A program made the translations under genes and the position numbers. Shown here piece by piece: positions 41,310-51,277 of a stretch of DNA of 51,277 nucleotides. Origin of the DNA: Candidatus Moduliflexus flocculans (GTDB taxonomy: Bacteria; Moduliflexota; Moduliflexia; Moduliflexales; Moduliflexaceae); assembly GCA_000739515.1 (NCBI GenBank), contig DF820458.1, positions 133,904-185,180 on the forward strand, in the 5' to 3' direction. Within the stretch, counting starts at the first letter, position 1. Every line of letters starts with the position of its first letter. The notes beneath the pieces were generated by a model, which saw nothing but the letters and a program-made list of their open reading frames with translations, did not search any database and was not told the DNA's origin.

Positions 41310-41657
41310 TCATTCCTCCTCTTCCTCTTTCACAAGCCCTCGCGCGTAATCAATCGGCACGGTAAACAAAATCCCCGTCCCCGGTTCGTCAAGATTGCCG
41401 CAGACCTTATCCAACAGTTTTTCTAATTTGGGAATCCGTTCTTCATGCGTCACGACAGAAAAGATCGTTTTATTATAGGGCTTGTTCCCTTTCATAAACT
41501 CTTTAAACGCCGCAAACAGCGGAACTTCATACGTCAGGAAGCGCCCCATTCCCTCGGAGTCGAGAATCGTCGCGCCAGCGATGCCCGCTTCGACATACGC
41601 AACCAGCACGTCATCCAATAATTCTTCTTTATTCAACACGAATACTAACAGTTTCAT
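41310..41657 (-). CDS. PII-like signalling protein
   Basis: 115-residue protein with the PII ferredoxin-like fold: MKLLVFVLNKEELLDDVLVAYVEAGIAGATILDSEGMG, a T-loop-like stretch (RFLTYEVPLFAAFKEFMKG), then TIFSVVTHEERIPKLEKLLDKVCGNLDEPGTGILFTVPIDYARGL. The C-terminal GTGILFTVPIDYA matches PII's GKIFVLPV strand. It lacks the GlnB uridylylated Tyr motif, and its nucleotide-binding is unknown. PII-like proteins often regulate a neighbouring membrane transporter; here that would be the Mrp antiporter. Its start overlaps the stop of the upstream gene. Confidence 0.8.
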   Translation of the reverse strand: MKLLVFVLNKEELLDDVLVAYVEAGIAGATILDSEGMGRFLTYEVPLFAAFKEFMKGNKPYNKTIFSVVTHEERIPKLEKLLDKVCGNLDEPGTGILFTVPIDYARGLVKEEEEE

Positions 41658-42616
41658 CCGACGCTCCGCGCAATAAGCGCTTGCTGAGGCAGAATTCCGC
41701 TGCTCAGAAAGCATTTGAACCGTCCGATGGTGATTGTTTGGCGAGAAAAGACGCTGCGATCATGCCAGATGCCAGACTCATCCAATGCGCCCTGCGCGCC
41801 GTGATGGAACGATTGAAATAATTCAAGGCTTCGCGTGATGCCGAACGTTTTTTTATTCAGGCTCAACTTGACACCGAATAAGAACCCTTCCCGCTCAAAT
41901 TCGTCGAGCAAATCGGGAGTGATGTGAATGGAAAACAGATGGCGCGACGTGGAATACTCGCCGTCGCAGCATTCCTCAAGATCGATATCTTCCATCGTGA
42001 AATACATCCGCAACGTTTGCGAGTTGCTCTGCTCGATAAAATCAATGAATTCCGGCAGCAACGATGTCTTGCCGTACCGCTGTTTTTTCGCAAAGATGGA
42101 ATACATCGTCAGCGTCGTGTGTTTTTCCAATTGGTAAGAATAATAGTTATCCACATATTTCACGCGCCAATGTCTTGTAAATCGAATTAGCGCGTTTTCC
42201 ACGTCGTCCCAGAGTTCTTTGCCGACAAAATACGCGCCGATGACTGACATAATTGATTCGATAGACAATAATTCCCCCGGCTTAAGAATGATAAAAATCG
42301 CCGTAATCACTGCGCCTAAAAAGACGCCGAGAAATTTATTAAACTGGCTGGCAATTTTTTCGTAAGCCGATTTTTGATGGCTGAGAATATCATGAACGTA
42401 TTCTTCAAACGGATAAAATTTGAAATGATGCGCCCCGACTTTGCGGCTGTATGGGTACAATACGATATGGCTCTCGACGGAGTCATACTGTTTCAATTCA
42501 TCGAGATGATTGATATCCACATCGTAAATATGTGGAATTTCAGCATTTTTGCTCAGATGAATCAGGTTCTGAGGCAGCATCGCCGGTGATGTCTGGTTTT
42601 TCTTCGTGATGAACAT
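41654..42616 (-). CDS. Hypothetical protein with two membrane helices
   Basis: 320-residue protein, family not recognised. Two hydrophobic helices are near the middle (about 96-112 and 116-137: FLGVFLGAVITAIFIIL and IESIMSVIGAYFVG). The rest is soluble, with a strand-rich C-terminal half (LRMYFTMEDIDLEECCDGEYSTSRHLFSIHITPDLLDEFEREGFLFGVKL). It overlaps the nucleotidyltransferase upstream by 77 bases and the PII-like gene downstream by 4, so it belongs to the operon. The start may be 42580 instead; no ribosome site settles it. Confidence 0.7.
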   Translation of the reverse strand: MFITKKNQTSPAMLPQNLIHLSKNAEIPHIYDVDINHLDELKQYDSVESHIVLYPYSRKVGAHHFKFYPFEEYVHDILSHQKSAYEKIASQFNKFLGVFLGAVITAIFIILKPGELLSIESIMSVIGAYFVGKELWDDVENALIRFTRHWRVKYVDNYYSYQLEKHTTLTMYSIFAKKQRYGKTSLLPEFIDFIEQSNSQTLRMYFTMEDIDLEECCDGEYSTSRHLFSIHITPDLLDEFEREGFLFGVKLSLNKKTFGITRSLELFQSFHHGAQGALDESGIWHDRSVFSRQTITIGRFKCFLSSGILPQQALIARSVG

Positions 42617-43331
42617 ATTGAGCAGCCTGCGCTAAACGTTCCGACGTGCCGATATCGAACCAATTTTCCTGATCGTGCTGATACGCGAGAATTCGGCGCG
42701 TCGAAGCGGCGGACAGATAGACATCAATAATTGAAAAGACCGGCTGTTCCGGCATATACATGAATAGCTCTGGCGAGATGACATGAATCCCGCTGAATGC
42801 GAACGCCCGCCATATCCCATCCGCAGGCATTCGGCTTATTTTCTGTTCGCCGCGTCCCCGATGTTCCCAACCGCACAATGCGCCGCTTGCGTCGAACAGC
42901 AATTTACGAGAGGATGGGCGATCAAGCACACACAACGTCGCCAACGCATCAGGTTGAGCGCAATGATACCGATACAAGGCAGACAGGTCAACATCGGAAA
43001 TCACATCAACATTATGCGCAAAAAAGGGCGTGTTGTCATTAAAAAATTGCGCCGCGTGTTTCAAGCCGCCGCCAGTATCCCGCAAGAGATCACGTTCGTC
43101 GGATACATGAAGCGCTGTCGCGGACGATTTGCGTTGGTGGACGAATTCAACAATTCGATCCGCGAAATGATGCGCGTTGATAATGATCTCGCGAACACCA
43201 GCCCGTTCTAACCGACGAATCACGAGTTCCAGCAAAGGAAGGCCGTTTATTGACATCAATGCTTTGGGACAGGAATCCGTCAGCGGACGAAGCCGTGTTC
43301 CCAATCCTGCGGCAAAAATCATCGCTTTCAT
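42540..43331 (-). CDS. Sugar-1-phosphate nucleotidyltransferase
   Basis: 263-residue NTP-transferase. The N-terminal GLGTRLRPLTDSCPKALMSINGLPLLE is the nucleotide-binding signature. NVDVISDVDLSALYRYH carries the metal Asp, and QENWFDIGTSERLAQAAQY ends the fold. This form resembles MurNAc-1-P uridylyltransferase (MurU) and mannose-1-P guanylyltransferases; the substrate is not certain. It would activate a sugar for glycan synthesis or cell-wall recycling. The gene sits between two hypothetical genes in the operon and overlaps the one downstream. Confidence 0.88.
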   Translation of the reverse strand: MKAMIFAAGLGTRLRPLTDSCPKALMSINGLPLLELVIRRLERAGVREIIINAHHFADRIVEFVHQRKSSATALHVSDERDLLRDTGGGLKHAAQFFNDNTPFFAHNVDVISDVDLSALYRYHCAQPDALATLCVLDRPSSRKLLFDASGALCGWEHRGRGEQKISRMPADGIWRAFAFSGIHVISPELFMYMPEQPVFSIIDVYLSAASTRRILAYQHDQENWFDIGTSERLAQAAQYVHHEEKPDITGDAASEPDSSEQKC

Positions 43332-43343
43332 AGGAGTTTTGGT

Positions 43344-44630
43344 TTATGTCTCTTTGGCGACAAATTGATCGATTTTCTCTTTCAAGGTCTGGCATTTCTG
43401 ATAAAAATCATCGCGCGGGTCAAGGCACGCTAAGGCGCTATCTAAAATAGGAATCCAGCGCGTCTGAAATTGAGGGAGTTGTTTGAGAAAATCTTGTGGC
43501 GACCGTAGATATGTGCCATAGACTTCGATGGCAGGTTTGATAATTTCCCCTTTAAATTTACGGATTTTCTGCAATGCTGCGCGATACTCTTCGGCAGATT
43601 CGGGAAAACTGAATCGTAATTTTTTTATCGCTTGTTCGAACAAGCGCATATCTCGCGAGAGATTTTCGCCAACAATTTCTTCGGGGATTTCCACATCAAG
43701 ATAGCGTTTATATGCGGTCTCTGCGGCAAGAATCAAATTGGCCGTCCGCACAAGTTCGAGGCTGGTCAGAATATCTTCATTGATCATCTGGATGTAATTC
43801 CGAAACTGCGCCTGCAACACATTCTGATATTCTTCGTAAATATCAATCTCATGTTCCCGGCAATACGCTTCGAACATGTAAAAATTCTTATCGGCTTGCG
43901 CGATGATTTCCAGATCTTCCAGGAGCGCTTGATAGAGATCAAGCAGATAAAAGGAAAACATCTGTCCCAACGCAGACGCCGTATGCGCCATCTCGATTTC
44001 GTTGGAAATATCAGGAATAACGACCTTTTCCGTCAGGGATTGGCAAATTTCTTTGACCAACTCCACGCGTTGATCAATGACTGCGTTATCGCGAGCGACT
44101 TTTTCCGCAAAAATAATCACACCATGCACATCATGATGCCCGTGCGTGTTAATGTGTTCGGTCCATCCGACGCATTCGTTTAACACGGCAGCGATATGCA
44201 TATTTCTGACGCGCTCCGCATAATAGGTATCTAATGTTTGCGAAATTTTTTTATAGACGCTGATCAGCAGATGTTCGCTGCTGCCATTCGGTCGGGGGGC
44301 GATGAAATGCGTAAAGTTCCATTCGACTTGCTCTTCGATACTGGCAAATTCTTTGTGGCGGAATAACGTGGAAATCGCTTCTGACGTGGCTGATAAACTC
44401 TTTTCGATATAATTCGCGCTGAAACGGCTTAACGAAAATTGAGGATTCAGGGTGTGCAATTGGGTGAAATGGTCGAGCGTGGACGCCACAGACACGGCAA
44501 GTGGCGCTAAATCATCAAACACATGATCAGCAATCTCCTTCGCCTTCATGGCGCGTTCCAGCGCATTTTGAAGCGCGGCAACTTCCCCAAGAATTCTTCT
44601 TACGAATTGAGCGTCAGAATCATACCTCAT
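43344..44630 (-). CDS. Hypothetical helical protein
   Basis: 428-residue soluble protein rich in helix and acidic residues, without signal peptide, membrane helix or known catalytic motif. I do not recognise the family. Segments such as ILGEVAALQNALERAMKAKEIADHVFDD and ETAYKRYLDVEIPEEIVGENLSRDMRLFEQAIKKLRF suggest coiled or bundled helices. It lies 10 bases after the cNMP-binding gene and 12 before the nucleotidyltransferase, so it is very probably co-transcribed. Confidence 0.65.
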   Translation of the reverse strand: MRYDSDAQFVRRILGEVAALQNALERAMKAKEIADHVFDDLAPLAVSVASTLDHFTQLHTLNPQFSLSRFSANYIEKSLSATSEAISTLFRHKEFASIEEQVEWNFTHFIAPRPNGSSEHLLISVYKKISQTLDTYYAERVRNMHIAAVLNECVGWTEHINTHGHHDVHGVIIFAEKVARDNAVIDQRVELVKEICQSLTEKVVIPDISNEIEMAHTASALGQMFSFYLLDLYQALLEDLEIIAQADKNFYMFEAYCREHEIDIYEEYQNVLQAQFRNYIQMINEDILTSLELVRTANLILAAETAYKRYLDVEIPEEIVGENLSRDMRLFEQAIKKLRFSFPESAEEYRAALQKIRKFKGEIIKPAIEVYGTYLRSPQDFLKQLPQFQTRWIPILDSALACLDPRDDFYQKCQTLKEKIDQFVAKET

Positions 44631-44640
44631 GACCGTCCCG

Positions 44641-45972
44641 TCACCAGATAGCCTTTAACGATTCCAGAGTATCAGCAATACGTTTTTGATTATATTTTTG
44701 GAGCAGCGCGCCGACGCGCGGATACTGTTTGATCACCATTCCAAGATCATGTCTGGTGAATTTTAACGCATGCACATCAGAAATCGCAATAATCGTGGCG
44801 GAACGAGGCTCGTTCGTCAGCAAAGCCTGCTCGCCGAAAAAATCTCCCTCGCCCAATGTCGCAAGATGCAAACGCTCTTGATCGGTTTTGATGACACTGA
44901 CGCCGCCTTCTTCTTCAACTAAAGTCGTGTACACGCCGACCTGACCGGTTTTAATCACGAACATCTCTTCGCCGCTTTCTCCTTCAGCAATAATCGTCGT
45001 TCCTTTCCGAAAAGAGACCGGGCTGAAATGTTCGGCGATTTTCGCGCGTTCGACCGGCTCGAGGTGACTGAACAAGGGGACGCGGGCTAAAACCATGTCC
45101 GCCTTTTTATGCTGATAATACGCAAGGAGAAGTGATTCCGATAATTCGGCGTCATGTTTGATCAGCGCGGTCAAGGTCGCTTTCGGAATTTCTAACACGC
45201 GCCCGTGTTGTTCCATTCTCACGGAAATTGGCGGGATGACGGGCGCGTTCTGATTCTGGCGCATTGGCGCAAATAAAAACATGCCTCCCCAGAATCCGCC
45301 AACCGTCAACTGTTGCAGCAAGGAATCCTGTCCCTCTTTATCTTTCGTATAAATATGAGCGTTCCCCTCAAGAATAAGGAATAACGATTCGGGTTCCTCG
45401 GCATTCTCGAGCAGATATTCTTTGGCATGAGTCACATGAATCTGAGATTGTTTGGCAAGCCACTGACGATTTTCCGGGGAGAGTTGCGCCAATAATGGCA
45501 CAGAACTGGCGTAACGTTCTAAATCCGGCGGTTCGTGCTGAACAGCGGTCAAATCAATTTCTTCGACTGCGATGTCTGGTTCTTCTATTGGCGGTGTTTC
45601 CTCGTCAGCAGGGGCTTCTTGCCCTCCCTGCGCATGTCGGTACTGCTGTACCATCGGCTCTGCAACGATGCCCCGCTGAAAATATAAGTCGGATAAACGG
45701 TCTAACGCTTCCTGTCGTTCCGGCTCAAGTCGGACAATAATCTTGTTCACTGCAATCGCTTTGACTAAAAATCCATCGTCCGCATATTGAATCGCCGCAG
45801 CCGTGTACTCTTGAATCGCCGATTTTTTATCGCCGATTTTAGCGTAAAGATCGCCCAATTTTAACCGAAGATTCACATTATTCGGATCGCGCTGCAACTG
45901 TTCTTTATACGTTTCAATTTGCGTGTCTTCTTTGGATTTTTTCGTTACCAGATGTTTGAAGCTGTTTAACAT
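44641..45972 (-). CDS. TPR protein with two cyclic-nucleotide-binding domains
   Basis: 443-residue cytoplasmic protein. A TPR-like N-terminus (about 15-105; YKEQLQRDPNNVNLRLKLGDLYAKIGDKKSAIQEYTAAA) leads through an acidic linker to a first, diverged cNMP-binding fold (about 155-280; LLENAEEPESLFLILEGNAHIYTKD) and a second, complete one (about 300-425) with the phosphate cassette GDFFGEQALLTNEPRSATI. No DNA-binding helix is present, so it is a scaffold rather than a Crp-type regulator. ATG 45972 is used. It is the first gene of the long operon and follows secF after a weak terminator. Confidence 0.9.
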   Translation of the reverse strand: MLNSFKHLVTKKSKEDTQIETYKEQLQRDPNNVNLRLKLGDLYAKIGDKKSAIQEYTAAAIQYADDGFLVKAIAVNKIIVRLEPERQEALDRLSDLYFQRGIVAEPMVQQYRHAQGGQEAPADEETPPIEEPDIAVEEIDLTAVQHEPPDLERYASSVPLLAQLSPENRQWLAKQSQIHVTHAKEYLLENAEEPESLFLILEGNAHIYTKDKEGQDSLLQQLTVGGFWGGMFLFAPMRQNQNAPVIPPISVRMEQHGRVLEIPKATLTALIKHDAELSESLLLAYYQHKKADMVLARVPLFSHLEPVERAKIAEHFSPVSFRKGTTIIAEGESGEEMFVIKTGQVGVYTTLVEEEGGVSVIKTDQERLHLATLGEGDFFGEQALLTNEPRSATIIAISDVHALKFTRHDLGMVIKQYPRVGALLQKYNQKRIADTLESLKAIW

Positions 45973-46017
45973 GACTCCGCCCACCTTTCGTCAGCGATAA
46001 AAATTGACAACCTGAAA

Positions 46018-46041
46018 GAGGGCATTCGCATGAACGCCCTC
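46018..46041 (-). terminator. Hairpin after secF
   Basis: GAGGGC/GCCCTC arms with an inner TTC...GAA pair. A short T run follows on the minus strand (CTTTC). It separates secF from the cNMP operon, but read-through is likely. Confidence 0.55.
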
Positions 46042-46053
46042 CATGAATTCGGG

Positions 46054-47106
46054 TTAGGCTCTTCTAAAAATCCCGCCTTTGACGCGCTGATTCCAGATGT
46101 AAAGAATCGGCGTCGCGACAAAGATCGACGAATACGTTCCAATCGTAATCCCAACCAATAACGCAAACGCAAAGCTGTTAATCGAGTTACCTCCGGCAAG
46201 ATACAGCACCACAATCACGAATAAGGTGGTGAGCGAGGTCAGAAACGTTCGACTGAGCGTTTGATTGATGCTGGCATTCAACACCTCTTCCGGCGTTTGT
46301 TTCGTCATCAGCCGCACATTTTCGCGGATGCGGTCGAACACAACGATCGTATCGTTGACGGAGTAACCGATAATTGTCAGAATCGCGGCCACCACCGGTA
46401 GCGTTAATTCCCGATTCGTGAGCGATAACGCGCCAATCGTAATCAAAACATCGTGAATCAAGGCGATAATCGCGGCTAACGCATAGTGGTATTCGAAATA
46501 AATACTCGCCGCCAGCACGGCGGCAATTCCGAGGATGATCACAAGCGTCAGGGCGATATTCCAGGATGAGAGGCCGATAATCAGCACCGCGATCACGGCG
46601 ACCGGCAGCGCAAATTTTGCTTCAAACCGCCAGGAAATATACAACACCATGCCAGCCAGCATGAACAACATCGCTAACTGCGCGCTGCGCCAGAGCTCGC
46701 CGCCGACTTGCGGGCCGATTTGTTCTATGCGATTGGTTTCGAAACTGTTGTCGCCAAATTTCGCGCTTAGCGCCGCAGTAATCTTTTTTCCTTCATCTTC
46801 TCCAGACTCTGTTGCGCTGCCTTTCGTCAACTGGACGCGGATAAGAAACACGTTTTCTTCTCCTAAGCGTTGAATCGAAGCATTCGCAAAACCGGCGTCT
46901 GCGATGGCCTTCCGGACGGCATCAATATCGGTCGTGTCGGTGAATTTTACCTCGACGAGCGTTCCTCCGACAAAATCTATGCCGAAATTCAGGCCGCCCT
47001 TCACAATGACGGACCCGATTCCCAGCACAATCAAGACAATGGATACCACAAATGCTGTCATGCGGTTGCCAATAAAATCAAAATTGAATTTCTGCTGACG
47101 TTCCAT
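46054..47106 (-). CDS. secF: Protein translocase subunit SecF
   Basis: 350-residue membrane protein with six helices. Family marks are FDFIGNRMTAFVVSIVLIVLGIGSVIVKGGLNFGIDFVGGTLVEVKF at the N-terminus and GYSVNDTIVVFDRIRENVR, LSRTFLTSLTTLFVIVVLYLAGG. With SecD it pulls proteins across the inner membrane using the proton motive force. It is the last gene of the tgt-yajC-secD-secF operon, 22 bases after secD. Confidence 0.97.
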   Translation of the reverse strand: MERQQKFNFDFIGNRMTAFVVSIVLIVLGIGSVIVKGGLNFGIDFVGGTLVEVKFTDTTDIDAVRKAIADAGFANASIQRLGEENVFLIRVQLTKGSATESGEDEGKKITAALSAKFGDNSFETNRIEQIGPQVGGELWRSAQLAMLFMLAGMVLYISWRFEAKFALPVAVIAVLIIGLSSWNIALTLVIILGIAAVLAASIYFEYHYALAAIIALIHDVLITIGALSLTNRELTLPVVAAILTIIGYSVNDTIVVFDRIRENVRLMTKQTPEEVLNASINQTLSRTFLTSLTTLFVIVVLYLAGGNSINSFAFALLVGITIGTYSSIFVATPILYIWNQRVKGGIFRRA

Positions 47107-47128
47107 AGTTCACTCTTCACCCTTCCGT

Positions 47129-48694
47129 CTAAATGCTCAATCGTTTCACTTTGCCGCTTTGGAGCAACAAGTCAAAAATCACTTTCGAGACAATCAATGC
47201 CGTAAATAAGGTGGTAATAATTCCCACGCTTAACGTCACAGCAAACCCTTTGATCGGGCCTGTGCCAAATTGAAAGAGGATCGCGCCAGACAACAGCGTC
47301 GTAAGGTTCGCGTCAATAATCGTTACGTGAGCGCGAGCGAAGCCGTTTTCAACGGCAGATCTCAACGTTTTGCCTTTGCGCATTTCTTCTTTAATGCGTT
47401 CATAAATCAGAATATTCGAATCCACTGCCATGCCGATCGTTAAGGCGATACCTGCCAGACCGGGGAGCGTCAGCGTGGCGCCGAAATACGTTAACGCGCC
47501 CATCATCAGCAGCAAGTTAATCACTAACGCCACATCAGCAATGATGCCCGAAAATTTATAATAGGCGATCATGAATAAGAAGACAATTCCCGCGCCAATC
47601 ATAATCGCATTTTTCCCGGAGCGAATCGAATCTTCGCCGAGGCTCGGACCGACACTGACGTTTTGCAAGATTTTCATCGGCGCAGGCAGCGCTCCGGCTC
47701 GCAAAACAATCGCGAGGTCGGTCGCTTTTTCAACCGTAAAGTTGCCGGTAATCTGTCCCTGACTGCTGATTTTCGAGCGGATTACCGGGGCAGACTGCAC
47801 TTTTCCATCTAAGACGATTGCTAACTGCGTGCCGATATTCGCTTCCGTGAGCGCGCTGAAGAGTTTCGCGCCTTCGCGATCAAATTCGAAACTTACCGCA
47901 GACATGCCCATTTCATCTTTCGAAACGCGCGCGTCTTTCAGGTTCGCACCTGTCACTTTCGCTTCTTTCTCTACGAGATAAAATGCTTTCGGCGTGTCTT
48001 TTGCGAGAGGCTGCGTGTCATCCGTTTCCGCGACGCCAGGTAAAATGACAGTGCCTTCAGGGGCTTTGCTGTTATACCGTTTCAGCAATTGTTCCTCTGT
48101 CGCGGCCATGTCGCGCACTAATTGAAAGCGTAATTCCGCCGTCACATTAATCAGTTCGATGGCGCGTTGCAAATCCTTGACGCCAGGCAATTCGACGATA
48201 ATGCGCTCTTTTCCCTGGCGTTGAATGATTGGCTCGGACACGCCATATTGATCAATACGATTGCGAATTGTCAATAACGCCTGTTTAATCGCGTTTTCTT
48301 TCCAATACTCAGTCACTTGAGTTTTGAATTGCACCGAAAACACGTTTCCATTGATCCCACTTTTTTCTTCGAAGTTTGAGAATTCCTTGTGAATGTATGC
48401 CAAGAGTTTTTCAGCTTCTTCCGCTGTGGGGGCCGTAATTTTCAATGTATCCGGAACTTCCACCTCGATCGCGGTCACTTTTAATCGCTCTTTTTTGAAT
48501 TCTGACGTTAATGCGTCTTTGCTTCGAGTTAACTCTTTTTCAATGACTTTGTCTGCCTGGACTTCCAAAATCAAATGCAAACCGCCTTGCAAATCCAACC
48601 CGAGGTTGAGAGGGGTGTAATATAACGCCCCTATTGCTAATGCGGTTAAAATAACAACTAACGGAATCTTCCATTGTAAATCGCCTTTGAACAT
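47129..48694 (-). CDS. secD: Protein translocase subunit SecD
   Basis: 521-residue membrane protein. The N-terminal helix and NLGLDLQGGLHLILEVQ mark are followed by a large periplasmic head (about 30-340; DQYGVSEPIIQRQGKERIIVELPG) and six helices with GIALTIGMAVDSNILIYERIKEE and DANLTTLLSGAILFQFGTGPIKGFAVTL. It partners SecF in protein export. AGGAG precedes the ATG. Confidence 0.97.
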   Translation of the reverse strand: MFKGDLQWKIPLVVILTALAIGALYYTPLNLGLDLQGGLHLILEVQADKVIEKELTRSKDALTSEFKKERLKVTAIEVEVPDTLKITAPTAEEAEKLLAYIHKEFSNFEEKSGINGNVFSVQFKTQVTEYWKENAIKQALLTIRNRIDQYGVSEPIIQRQGKERIIVELPGVKDLQRAIELINVTAELRFQLVRDMAATEEQLLKRYNSKAPEGTVILPGVAETDDTQPLAKDTPKAFYLVEKEAKVTGANLKDARVSKDEMGMSAVSFEFDREGAKLFSALTEANIGTQLAIVLDGKVQSAPVIRSKISSQGQITGNFTVEKATDLAIVLRAGALPAPMKILQNVSVGPSLGEDSIRSGKNAIMIGAGIVFLFMIAYYKFSGIIADVALVINLLLMMGALTYFGATLTLPGLAGIALTIGMAVDSNILIYERIKEEMRKGKTLRSAVENGFARAHVTIIDANLTTLLSGAILFQFGTGPIKGFAVTLSVGIITTLFTALIVSKVIFDLLLQSGKVKRLSI

Positions 48695-48703
48695 TGCCCG
48701 CTC

Positions 48704-49069
48704 CTATTCTTCAGATACGCCTGTTTCGCCCGTTTGCACGCCAGCAATCGCGCTGCGCGACATCTTGATTTTCACCTGATTTGCAATTTTCAATTGTACG
48801 GTTTTGTCATCGAGACTTTCTATCGTGCCATATATCCCGCCAGACGTGATAATCTGATCGCCTCGTTTCAAATTCTGAAGCATCTGTTGATGCTGCTGTT
48901 GCTTCTTTTGCTGCGGACGAATCAACAGAAAATAGAAAATGACGAAAATCAGAATAAGCGGCATGAACGACATAATCCCTTGTGCCAATCCTCCGGGCTG
49001 AGCGGCGGTGCCAGCGCCATCTCCGGCCTGCCCCACTAATAACTGCGCTGATTTGAATAACTCGATCAA
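48704..49069 (-). CDS. yajC: Preprotein translocase subunit YajC
   Basis: 121-residue protein with one helix (about 35-53; MSFMPLILIFVIFYFLLIRPQQKKQQQHQQM) and the YajC domain QNLKRGDQIITSGGIYGTIESLDDKTVQLKI. It is an accessory of SecDF. The start is set at TTG 49069, since AAGGAGG lies seven bases upstream; the longer frame starts at a GTG with no ribosome site. The gene follows tgt and precedes secD, the common bacterial order. Confidence 0.93.
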   Translation of the reverse strand: MIELFKSAQLLVGQAGDGAGTAAQPGGLAQGIMSFMPLILIFVIFYFLLIRPQQKKQQQHQQMLQNLKRGDQIITSGGIYGTIESLDDKTVQLKIANQVKIKMSRSAIAGVQTGETGVSEE

Positions 49070-49137
49070 TTCCTTTCCTCCTTCTCGATCATGACGCCCC
49101 ACTGAAAGATAGAGATCACTGCTCTTATTTTCAGCGG

Positions 49138-51050
<1,913 letters not shown>

Positions 51051-51079
51051 GCCGAATCCTCCGAGAAATAAGAATTCAC

Positions 51080-51108
51080 CGGAAATAAGGAGGGGAGGCT
51101 TTTGTCAA
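51080..51108 (-). promoter_or_regulatory. Possible promoter of the methyltransferase-tgt-sec operon
   Basis: Minus strand has TTGACA (51103-51108) and a C-rich spacer. The -10 is TATTTC at 15 bp or TTTCCG at 17 bp, so only the -35 is convincing. Confidence 0.4.
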
Positions 51109-51151
51109 GAATTTTCTCGATACGCCCGTTCTTTTGCGGAACAGATTATTC

Positions 51152-51277
51152 ACTCATGTTACGCAGCCGATTCGAGACGAATGACCGCACACTCCCCTCC
51201 GGGGAGGGGGTGGGGGTGGGTTCTTGACACGAGCAATCACTCACGGACGAACCCACCCCTTGCCCCTCCCAGGAGGG
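51152..51277 (+). repeat. MITE-like repeat A, copy 3 (cut by window end)
   Basis: Starts with ACTCATGTTACGCAGC and matches 17722 onward almost base for base through the CCACCCC...GGAGGG part, where the window ends. TATTC precedes it (51147-51151). Confidence 0.88.

Overview
The window looks like one chromosomal contig of a Gram-negative bacterium. It carries core genes (rpsT, tgt, yajC-secD-secF, an HU/IHF-type gene), outer-membrane and periplasmic proteins, and a PEP-CTERM exoprotein. The many TPR/HEAT, cyclic-nucleotide-binding and kinase-like proteins, and a free-standing membrane-bound-hydrogenase-style Mrp cluster, would suit an uncultured lineage such as candidate phylum KSB3 (Modulibacterota). 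That placement is inference from gene content only. Both window ends stop inside the same repeat (1-69 and 51152-51277), so the ends are probably assembly breaks.

Layout. 1-1144: PEP-CTERM protein behind a sigma-54-like promoter. 1.5-7.1 kb: rpsT, divergent from a large TPR/HEAT protein, then a CvfB-like S1 protein with a long Arg-rich repeat tail. 7.1-9.7 kb: ECF sigma factor, a one-helix membrane protein, and a UPF0175/DUF3368 toxin-antitoxin pair. 9.8-15.2 kb: FMN reductase, quinone oxidoreductase, divergent AraC regulator, and a secreted VIT/vWA protein whose C-terminal domain is shared with the membrane protein next to the sigma factor. 15.3-19.7 kb: TPR pseudokinase, M48 peptidase, small beta-barrel candidate, metallophosphoesterase. 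19.8-24.0 kb: operon of two paralogous periplasmic binding proteins and a hybrid histidine kinase. 24.4-28.2 kb: HU/IHF, two ABC ATPases without membrane partners, Ycf46-like AAA ATPase. 28.3-28.9 kb: wreck of an AAA/DUF4276 gene pair. 28.9-34.8 kb: sugar/nucleoside-type ABC importer with a DUF3798-like binding protein. 35.1-36.0 kb: PH-like hypothetical. 36.5-46.0 kb: a run of minus-strand genes starting with a cNMP-binding TPR protein, passing through a nucleotidyltransferase, a PII-like protein and a PTS EIIA(Ntr)-like protein, and ending in an eight-subunit Mrp/Mbh-type antiporter. 46.1-51.1 kb: methyltransferase-tgt-yajC-secD-secF.

Intergenic DNA is rich in short palindromic elements. 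Three have target-site duplications that can be read directly: TACTG (5 bp) around 17722-17877, TATAAGAA (8 bp) around 36403-36529, and GATTAAAA (8 bp) around 31656-31821. The last sits inside another palindromic element. These are non-autonomous mobile elements; no transposase is present in the window.

The strongest leads are the Mrp operon joined to PII-like and EIIA-like regulators, the domain shared by the sigma-linked membrane protein and the vWA protein, the pseudokinase, and the mobile-element family with mapped insertion sites.
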